The notes under the pieces were generated by a model. The model was not told the origin of the DNA. It did no database searches and saw nothing but the letters and a program-made list of their open reading frames with translations. A stretch of 64,000 nucleotides of DNA, taken from Planctomonas sp. JC2975. GTDB taxonomy: Bacteria > Actinomycetota > Actinomycetes > Actinomycetales > Microbacteriaceae. Each line of letters starts with the position of its first letter. Position 1 is the stretch's first letter. The stretch lies in NCBI RefSeq assembly GCF_012985205.1, contig NZ_JABEKS010000001.1, forward strand, positions 1,798,001-1,862,000. Reading direction: 5' to 3'. Below are positions 54,579-61,682 of the stretch, one piece after another. A program made the position numbers and the translations under genes.

Positions 54579-57500
54579 TCATCCACCCACCGCGTCGATT
54601 CCAGGGCCCTCCGCCGAGCCGATGAGGCCGCCGATGGCTGCGGATCCGACCATGGCTCGCGTGTTGCCGTTGGCCATGTTCGTCACTCCGCTCCAGCTCC
54701 GCGTACCGAAATACGACTGTTGTTCGAGACTATTCACTGCCGCCGGTCCCGGGATGTACCCCGTGGCGACGCTCGTCGCTGCGCCCGCGCCACCGGACAC
54801 CGCGACGTGCTGCCAGTTGATCGGCTGGCCCGGGCTCGAGACGACCTGGGTCGTGACGTCACCCGCGGCTCCTCCAGCAGCGTTGATTCCGGCGGTGACG
54901 GTCTTGGCGACCACGCTCGTCGTCGCTCCTTCGGCGCCGCCAAGAATGTTGCGCGCGACAGTTCCGCCGGCAGGACCCGCGCCACCGCCGATGGCACCGC
55001 CGACACCGCCTCCGACGAAGGCGCCGGCCGCGCCCTGCCAGGACAGGTGACTGTGGTTCGTGATCAGGTAGGTCGCCTCGCTGCCCAGCGCTCCGATGCC
55101 TCCGTTGAGGCCGACCGAGTAGGCGAGCGCAGTCGCACCGTTTGCAGCAGCGGAAACTCCCGCAGCCCAGGCTCCGGCACCACCGGTCGCCGCACCGACG
55201 ACCGCTGTGACGGCGACCTGCCCCCAGTCGACCTTGCCGGTCGTCGCCTTCTGGATGGCCGTGTCGGCACCGCCCGCGATGAGCGCACCGGACGCCGCCA
55301 TGAGCGCGATGCCCGCCGGTCCCCCGACGCCCGTGCACATGAGCGCGATGCCGCCCACGATGGCCGCCCCGGCGACCAGGTACTCCCAGTTGTCGCCCAC
55401 CCAGTGGGTCGTTGCATCCCACGCCTTGGACAGCCAGCCCTGCGTCTGCTTGCGCAGTTCGTCGTCGGTGAGGGGGTGCAATCCGGTCGGATCGCTGAAC
55501 GCCAGCGGGTTGTTGCCCGCATAGCTGTACGGATTCGAGGCCCAGCCGGCGCCCGGCACCGGCGGAAGCGGATCCGTCGCCAAGAACCCGTGCGTCGCCG
55601 GATCGTAGGTGCGCGCGCCGAGCCATTCCAGCGGCGCGAAGCCGGCGCTCCGCGCGAGAGACAGGGTGCCCGACGCGGTGAGCCCGAAGCCGTCCGGCAG
55701 AGTCGCCACCGAAGCGATCTGCCACGGGTTGGTCGAATCCCCGCGGGTCGTGCGCCAGCCTGCGGTGATCCAGCGGTCGCCGATGCCCGTGACCGGACCC
55801 AGCGGCAGGACCGGGACACTGCCCACGCCCACAAGAGTGGGCACCGTGGCGGCGGTGTCCCACCACAGGGTGTTCGAGCCGGCCTCGGTGAGCTGACCGA
55901 TGGCATCCGTTTCGAACACCGTCGTCGCTCCGTCACCGCCGGTGCTCGTGCTCGTCAGCCCGGAGAGCCAGCCGGTGGCCGTCCACTCGTAGCTGCGTAC
56001 CGTGCCGTCGGGAAGGACGGTGCGCGTGCGGGCGCCATCCGGATCGTATTCGTGTCTCGTCGTCGTGCCGTCGCCGTGATGCACTGCGACCAGCTGGCCG
56101 GCCGGGTCATAGCTGTACGACTCCAGCGCACCACCGACGGTCTGGCTTGCGACACGACCTCCGAGGTCGAAGCTCCAGGACTGGCTGACGCCGTCCGCGA
56201 CGAGTTCCGTGAGCTGTTCGGCGACGTCGTATCCGTATCGCGTGCTGACGCCATCGCGGGTGATGGAACTGATGCGGCCGTCGGCATCGCGGTCGATGAC
56301 GGTGTCGGATGTCTCGTCGCCCGTCACCGCCGTGTGCGACGTGATGACGCCATCCGTCCACGCCCAGGTCTGCCGCGTGACCCGCCCCCGCGGGTCGCTG
56401 GTCTCGGCCGCCACCAGCCGTCCGGCGGCATCGTGCCTCAGCATGGTCGAGCCGAGCACGGGATGCTCGACCCGCTCGAGCCGCCCGGCGTCGTCGTAGT
56501 GGTACGACGTCGTGCGGCCGAACGCATCGACCATGCTCGTGCGACGTCCTGCGCGGTCGTAGGTCCACGTCAGGCTCCGGTCCGTGCCGTCCGACGAGAT
56601 CCTGCTGTGACGCACGAGCCGTCCGGCACGATCCCACTGCTTGAGGTGCGTCAGCTCCTCGGCGCCCGTGCGGTCGAGGATACTGACGGCACGGCCGGCG
56701 GTGTCGTACGTGTTCGAGGCGATGACCTCGCCGTCGACGCTCGTGCTCTCGACCGCGCCGAATGCGTCGTAGGCGAATGCCAACCGGTGTCCGTCCGGCG
56801 ACTGCTGCCAGAGCTGGCGTCCCGCGGGATCGTAGCCGGCGGTTGTCGACCGGCCGAGCGGATCCGTCTCGGCGACCAGACGGTCCATGGCGTCCCACGT
56901 GTGCTGAGTGACGGCGCCGAACGGATCGATGACGCGAGTCAGCCGCCCGTTGGCGTCGTACTCGAAGCGCGTGACCGCGCCGAGCCCGTTCGTGACGGCG
57001 ATGAGCTGGCCGGCCAGGTCGTAGCCGAAGCGACGCGTGCCCCACCAGGTGTCGAGAGCCGACGCGACCCGACCGCACTTGTCGTACGTGTACGTCGCGG
57101 TACCCGATCCTGGCTGGTGCACCTGCGTCAGACGACCGCACGCGTCGTATCGCGCCCACGCGGCATCCCCGCCCGGCAGGATCTGCCTGACGAGGCGGGA
57201 ATCGGCGTCGTACTCGCGCGTGGTCACTGCGCCGTCATGAGCGATCACCTGCGAGAGCCGCCCGCACGAGTCGTATGCGTATCCGGTGGTCACACCGGTG
57301 GGGTCGGTGACCTTCACCGGCCGCCCGGCAGCATCGCGGACGATCAGGGTGAGGGCGCCCTCGGCATCGAGGAGCTCGACGACTCGACCGCCGGCGTCGT
57401 AGACGTAGGTGAGCACGTCGTCGTCGGCCGTGGCGATCGTCTGCGCCCTGCCGAGCGAATCCAGTCGGATTGTCGTCGCGAGCAGGCCCTCGTCGACCGC

Positions 57501-60056
57501 GACGGTGTTGTCGGTGCGATCCGCTGTGACGGTGCGCACGACGCCCGTCGGATCCTCCGTGGCCGTCAGGTCACCGTCAGCGTCGAACCTGTTGCGCCAT
57601 GCGCCGCCCGTGGGATCGATGGTCTCGACCAGGCGCGAGAGCGCGTCGTGCGTGTACGACCAGGTCGATCCGTCGGGCAGACGCAGGCTGGCGAGGTTGC
57701 CCAGATCGTCCACGGCGCGGATCGCAACGCGACCCAGCGGATCCGTCGTGCGCGATTCGCTGCCGTCGGGGCCGTACCCGAACTCGGTGCGCCCGCCGTC
57801 CGGTGCGATCTGTGCCGAAAGCCGTCCCGCTGCGGTGTGCTCGTACCTCCACAGGGCGCCGTCGGGGTCGCGTCGGCTCACCAGCACGCCTGCGGCGTCG
57901 TAGCCGTAGTCGGTGCGATGGCCCGACGGGGTGATCGCGCGGGAAACCCGACCAGCGGCATCCCGCTCGAGACGCGCCGTGCCGCCGACCGCGTTGGTGG
58001 ACGACACGAGCTCGCCGTTGGCGTCGTAGCCGAACCGGAGCACGACTCCCGTCGGATCGGTGACCTCGGAGAGGAGCCCGCGTTCCCACACCATCGAGGT
58101 GCGTCCGCCGACCGGATCGACGATGACCGAAGGATTGCGGTTCTCGCTGTCGTACGCGTACGTGGTGACGGCATTCGCACCGTCATCGATGCCGGCGACC
58201 ACCGTCACGATACGGTCCTTGTCGTCGTAGCCGTACTGCACGTCGGCGCCGGACGGCGACAGCTCGCGGATGAGCCTGCCGCGCTCGTCGTACTCGCGAA
58301 CCGTTCGCTGTCCCATGCGATCGGTCGCTTCGATCATGCCGCCGTACGCGTCCCAGGCGTAGGACTGACTGTTGCCATGGGCATCGATCACGCCCGTCAG
58401 ACGACCGCTCGGATCGGCGATCCAGGCGTTGGAACGCTCACCGTCGGTGTCGGCGACCTCGGTGATCCCGCCGGGAAGGTAGCTGTAGCGGCTGACGCGG
58501 CCGAACGGAGAGCGCTGCCAGGCCACGCGACCCTCGTCGTCGTAGCCGTTGACCACCTCCACTACTCCGTCGGCGTCGATCACCTGTTCGACGAGTCCCG
58601 AGGAGTCGCCCCAGACATACCGCCGCGCACCGGCCGGTCCGGATGCTTCGACGAGGCGCCCGGATTCGTCGTACCGGTACGCGACCTGCCGTCCGTCGGA
58701 CGCCGTGGCCCGGACGATCCGGTCGCCCGACCACTCCACCGACACAGAGCGGCCGCGTTCGTGGATGAGGCCGGCGAACCTGCCGTCGGGGTCGTATCCG
58801 ACCTCTACACGCGTGCCCGCACCGCGGTCGAAGGACACCAGCCGCCCGACCTCGTCGAAGAGCCACCGCCCGCCCGCGTTGTCGGTGACGACGAGCGCGT
58901 CGCCGCGGCGAGCCAGCCAGTACGAGGAGCCGACGGCGCGGTCCCAGGCGTCGTCACGACGAGGGAAGACGATGTGGCGGCCGTCGGCGAGCACCCAGCG
59001 GGCAGACTCTTCGGTCAGGATCAGCCGGGCCTCCGACCACGACGACCAGCCAGGGCCGAAGGCGCCGACCGTCGTCGCGGCCGAGTTGTAGTCACGCGTG
59101 AAGGCCAGCGCGGAGCTGGCCTCGCTGAAGGCGAGGTCGGTCTCGGGCTCGGTGAAGTTGCCGGTGGCGGTGTTCACCGGGTCGTCGGCATATCCACTGG
59201 TCGGCACCCCGCCGAGCACGCTCGGCATGTCGATCGTCAGATCTGTACGCGAGGCGGACACATGCGCGGCAGCCAACGCAGCAGCCAGTGCCTGGTTCGA
59301 CAGCGTGCGCAGACTGCCCGAACCGCCCGCCTTCTCGAACGCACCGGCGATGGTGTTCGCCCAGGTCACCTCCTGCTTGTTCGCATCGATGAACTGCTGA
59401 AAACCGAGCACCACACCAGAGGCATCCAAACTCCCCCACCCGCACGAGGCCGCGAACGCCGCATAGGCCTTCTGAACGGCCGTGTGCTGCGTGGTCAACG
59501 TCGTGTCATCCGACGTGGTCGACGTGGCGAAGGACCGCAGATTCGCCGGAATCGCCGACGACGTGCCGGACGGCGTCCCACCACCGGAACCCGGCTGCGG
59601 CGTCTCCCGGGTACCCGCAGGCGGCTTCGGCGCAGAGTGATGCACCTGCGGCTCAGCATCCGGAACCGACGGAGCATCACCACCCCACAACGAGGAAACG
59701 TCGTCCCACCCCTTCTCGAACACGTTGCGATGCTTCTGCTGGTCCTCCCACTGACGCGCCTTCACCCGACGCTGCTGCTCAGCATCCGCCGACTTCTGCA
59801 ACTCAGTAGTGAACTTCGCCACCTGCCGCAGAGCAGATGCCACCTCCGTGGCATCCGACACCTGCGTGGTGCCGTTGGTGTGGAACAGCGTCGAAAAGTA
59901 CCCCTTGAACTGATCCGATCCCGTCGAGCGCGCCGAACTCCGCGACCCCTTCTGCCCATCGATCGCATCCGCCGCGCTATTGCACGCCGACACCAACGCC
60001 GCAGCATCCGAATCGGAGAACTTCACGTTCTCCTTGTATGCGCCCAGATCACCCAT
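54579..60056 (-). CDS. Rhs/YD-repeat protein with N-terminal WXG-like module
   Basis: 1825 aa from ATG 60056 (MGDLGAYKENVKFSDSDAAAL). Residues about 1-135 are helical, with WEDQQKHRNVFEKGWDDVSSLWG at the end, like an ESX/LXG secretion module. A Pro/Gly linker (PQPGSGGGTPSG) and a second helical part follow to about 285. DDPVNTATGNFTEPETDLAF is the DUF6531 domain that opens Rhs shells. About 20 or more YD repeats (GYDxxGRLV, YAYDxxGRL) fill residues 370-1480, and RTYDPATHGFLATDPLPP with GNNPLAFSDPTGL closes the shell near 1520. The last 295 residues are Gly/Ala-rich and hydrophobic (GGAGAWAAGVSAAANGATA). I see no nuclease, deaminase or ADP-ribosyl motif. Likely a type VII-linked polymorphic toxin or contact protein. 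Confidence 0.88.
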   Translation of the reverse strand: MGDLGAYKENVKFSDSDAAALVSACNSAADAIDGQKGSRSSARSTGSDQFKGYFSTLFHTNGTTQVSDATEVASALRQVAKFTTELQKSADAEQQRRVKARQWEDQQKHRNVFEKGWDDVSSLWGGDAPSVPDAEPQVHHSAPKPPAGTRETPQPGSGGGTPSGTSSAIPANLRSFATSTTSDDTTLTTQHTAVQKAYAAFAASCGWGSLDASGVVLGFQQFIDANKQEVTWANTIAGAFEKAGGSGSLRTLSNQALAAALAAAHVSASRTDLTIDMPSVLGGVPTSGYADDPVNTATGNFTEPETDLAFSEASSALAFTRDYNSAATTVGAFGPGWSSWSEARLILTEESARWVLADGRHIVFPRRDDAWDRAVGSSYWLARRGDALVVTDNAGGRWLFDEVGRLVSFDRGAGTRVEVGYDPDGRFAGLIHERGRSVSVEWSGDRIVRATASDGRQVAYRYDESGRLVEASGPAGARRYVWGDSSGLVEQVIDADGVVEVVNGYDDEGRVAWQRSPFGRVSRYSYLPGGITEVADTDGERSNAWIADPSGRLTGVIDAHGNSQSYAWDAYGGMIEATDRMGQRTVREYDERGRLIRELSPSGADVQYGYDDKDRIVTVVAGIDDGANAVTTYAYDSENRNPSVIVDPVGGRTSMVWERGLLSEVTDPTGVVLRFGYDANGELVSSTNAVGGTARLERDAAGRVSRAITPSGHRTDYGYDAAGVLVSRRDPDGALWRYEHTAAGRLSAQIAPDGGRTEFGYGPDGSESRTTDPLGRVAIRAVDDLGNLASLRLPDGSTWSYTHDALSRLVETIDPTGGAWRNRFDADGDLTATEDPTGVVRTVTADRTDNTVAVDEGLLATTIRLDSLGRAQTIATADDDVLTYVYDAGGRVVELLDAEGALTLIVRDAAGRPVKVTDPTGVTTGYAYDSCGRLSQVIAHDGAVTTREYDADSRLVRQILPGGDAAWARYDACGRLTQVHQPGSGTATYTYDKCGRVASALDTWWGTRRFGYDLAGQLIAVTNGLGAVTRFEYDANGRLTRVIDPFGAVTQHTWDAMDRLVAETDPLGRSTTAGYDPAGRQLWQQSPDGHRLAFAYDAFGAVESTSVDGEVIASNTYDTAGRAVSILDRTGAEELTHLKQWDRAGRLVRHSRISSDGTDRSLTWTYDRAGRRTSMVDAFGRTTSYHYDDAGRLERVEHPVLGSTMLRHDAAGRLVAAETSDPRGRVTRQTWAWTDGVITSHTAVTGDETSDTVIDRDADGRISSITRDGVSTRYGYDVAEQLTELVADGVSQSWSFDLGGRVASQTVGGALESYSYDPAGQLVAVHHGDGTTTRHEYDPDGARTRTVLPDGTVRSYEWTATGWLSGLTSTSTGGDGATTVFETDAIGQLTEAGSNTLWWDTAATVPTLVGVGSVPVLPLGPVTGIGDRWITAGWRTTRGDSTNPWQIASVATLPDGFGLTASGTLSLARSAGFAPLEWLGARTYDPATHGFLATDPLPPVPGAGWASNPYSYAGNNPLAFSDPTGLHPLTDDELRKQTQGWLSKAWDATTHWVGDNWEYLVAGAAIVGGIALMCTGVGGPAGIALMAASGALIAGGADTAIQKATTGKVDWGQVAVTAVVGAATGGAGAWAAGVSAAANGATALAYSVGLNGGIGALGSEATYLITNHSHLSWQGAAGAFVGGGVGGAIGGGAGPAGGTVARNILGGAEGATTSVVAKTVTAGINAAGGAAGDVTTQVVSSPGQPINWQHVAVSGGAGAATSVATGYIPGPAAVNSLEQQSYFGTRSWSGVTNMANGNTRAMVGSAAIGGLIGSAEGPGIDAVGG

Positions 60057-60166
60057 CGCCCGTCATCCCCACCCGAAGGACACCCACCATGACGGGGAAC
60101 GGCACGGCCTCGCGACCGACCCGTTCCCACCGGTCCCCTCGGGAACCGGTCACATCACGGGAGGGG

Positions 60167-60451
60167 TCAGTTGCCGCCGCCGGCGGTGAAGATGTTCGTC
60201 GAGATCGACTTCAACTCACGATGCAGCTCATCCAACTTCTGAATCGCATTCTTCAACGCCGTATTCGTCGTCGGCCACGTGTCATTACGGAACGTCTCCG
60301 CCAACGGACCATCCCAATTATTCGGCTCAGACAAAATCTTGCCCTGCGCATCCAAAGCACTGATCTGATCCGTCAAACCACCATTGATGATCGACTGAAT
60401 CTGCGAAATGGCCGACTTCGCAGCCTCAGTAGACAAAACACGAGAAGACAC
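60167..60451 (-). CDS. WXG100 family (ESAT-6-like) protein
   Basis: 94 aa from GTG 60451, chosen because AGGGGA lies five bases before it and because WXG100 proteins are about 100 aa; a longer frame to 60631 has Cys/Arg-rich nonsense at its start. Two helices are separated by NNWDGPLAETFR, with the WxG turn (Trp-Asp-Gly). It ends TAGGGN without a YxxxD/E tail. These proteins form helical hairpin dimers and are type VII secretion substrates or partners. It lies 110 bp before the Rhs gene, so likely a co-secreted partner of that protein. No ESX ATPase or membrane component in the window. Confidence 0.83.
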   Translation of the reverse strand: MSSRVLSTEAAKSAISQIQSIINGGLTDQISALDAQGKILSEPNNWDGPLAETFRNDTWPTTNTALKNAIQKLDELHRELKSISTNIFTAGGGN

Positions 60452-60637
60452 AGAAATCCCCTGTTCATAGACCTGCGACCTGCAGGATCGACGAGACGCC
60501 GCCGCGCATGCACCGTTGCGGCACGACGCAGAAGCGAAACCTGAACTGTCGTCTGGTCCGAAGGCCGAACCGGCGACGACCACGAGGCTACCGGTGGACA
60601 CCAGCCGAGTGGAATGGGGAGTACTCCCCATGACGCG

Positions 60638-61213
60638 TCAGAACGGCTGGGAGGTGTCCGGGATCGGAAGATCGGAGCGGTTGGTGTGCAGATAGTCGAT
60701 CAGTTGCGGGTATCCGAGCATCAGCCGGTTGGCCGAGAACAGCCGCTTCTTCGGCGAGCGAGCGATCACGCCCCCGTAGTTGTTGCGTGACAGCGGGGCA
60801 AGTTTCGCAATCTCACCAACAGGCACCTTGGTCGGTGCGCCGCTCCACCCGAACACCCACACCGAGTCGGGCGTGACCTCGAGGCGCGCCCTGGACACAC
60901 CGCGCGCCATCCAGAGGAAGAGCAGTCCGGCGAGCCCGAGGATCACGCCGAACGGGCCGCCCCCGGCGGACGATCCGCCGAGCACCACCGCGAGCACCAC
61001 GAGCACGATGCCTCCCGCGATGAGGAGAATGCCGACCCACCCGAGCACGCGGCTCTGCCACCCCCTGCTCGACACGACGAACAGCACGTCGGGTTGCGTC
61101 GCCTGACGCGTGGATGCGTTCTGTCCCCGGCGAACGACCGTCGACATGATGATGAGGATGGCGACCAGCACCACAGCCGTGATCAGCAGGCTCAGCAGGA
61201 TCCGTACGAACAC
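60638..61213 (-). CDS. Membrane protein with PH-like domain, unknown function
   Basis: 191 aa from GTG 61213 with GGAGGA seven bases upstream. Three hydrophobic spans: residues 4-24, 57-80 and 85-103. A C-terminal part (SRARLEVTPDSVWVFGWSGAPTKVPVGEIAKLAPL) resembles bacterial PH-like domains. It ends with GYPQLIDYLHTNRSDLPIPD. It lies two genes behind the second Rhs gene and could be an immunity or stray chaperone gene. No family I can name. Confidence 0.6.
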   Translation of the reverse strand: MFVRILLSLLITAVVLVAILIIMSTVVRRGQNASTRQATQPDVLFVVSSRGWQSRVLGWVGILLIAGGIVLVVLAVVLGGSSAGGGPFGVILGLAGLLFLWMARGVSRARLEVTPDSVWVFGWSGAPTKVPVGEIAKLAPLSRNNYGGVIARSPKKRLFSANRLMLGYPQLIDYLHTNRSDLPIPDTSQPF

Positions 61214-61255
61214 TCGTTCATCCTCCGTTCCAGGCGCAGACCGTTGGCGAGTCTA

Positions 61256-61678
61256 TTACGGTGCAGGACGCCACGCCTGCGCGTTGGGCGAGGAGACCCG
61301 CAGCTGCAGGTAGACGCGCGAGAGCCATCCGAACTGGAACCGATAGCGGGAATGCGGCGAGAAGTCCCGTGCGATTGCCCGCGCGTTGCCGGAGTCCACA
61401 CCATTCGAGAGCCAGATCGTGCCGCAGCTCGACGGAATCTCCACGGCCCACTCCGCAGCTCTTCCTGCCACCACCGCATGGGCGGAGTACGCCTCGCAGG
61501 TCACCCACTGCTCGTCGGCCCGATCCAGCGCAGGGGCGGAGAAGATGAACGTCGCGGCCAGGGCGACGACGACCAAGATCACGCTGATCGCGATGGTTCC
61601 GATGCGCTTGGTGACGCGCGGACTCAGTGCAGCCGGCCTCCCCGGCCGCACTGAGTCTCGCTCGCTCGATTCCGGCAC
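61256..61678 (-). CDS. Small single-span membrane protein, candidate Rhs immunity protein
   Basis: 140 aa from GTG 61678. One membrane span (residues about 25-47, GTIAISVILVVVALAATFIF) follows a basic N-terminus. The outside part has two Cys (Cys61 and Cys85) and ends SSPNAQAWRPAP. It starts 4 nt after the stop of the second Rhs gene, the same spacing as the gene behind the first Rhs gene. Such tight coupling is usual for effector-immunity pairs. No recognisable family. Confidence 0.6.
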   Translation of the reverse strand: MPESSERDSVRPGRPAALSPRVTKRIGTIAISVILVVVALAATFIFSAPALDRADEQWVTCEAYSAHAVVAGRAAEWAVEIPSSCGTIWLSNGVDSGNARAIARDFSPHSRYRFQFGWLSRVYLQLRVSSPNAQAWRPAP

Positions 61679-61682
61679 TGCG

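Noticed and set aside
54495-60092. 1865-codon open frame on the plus strand opposite the Rhs gene
   Set aside because: The minus frame has clear YD repeats and domain structure. The antisense frame is Arg/Val/Asp-rich with no family match, as expected from high third-position GC in the true gene.
60452-60631. N-terminal extension of the WXG100 protein to 154 aa
   Set aside because: The extra 60 residues are Ser/Arg/Cys-rich without structure, and the GTG at 60451 has a good ribosome-binding site and gives the normal family size.
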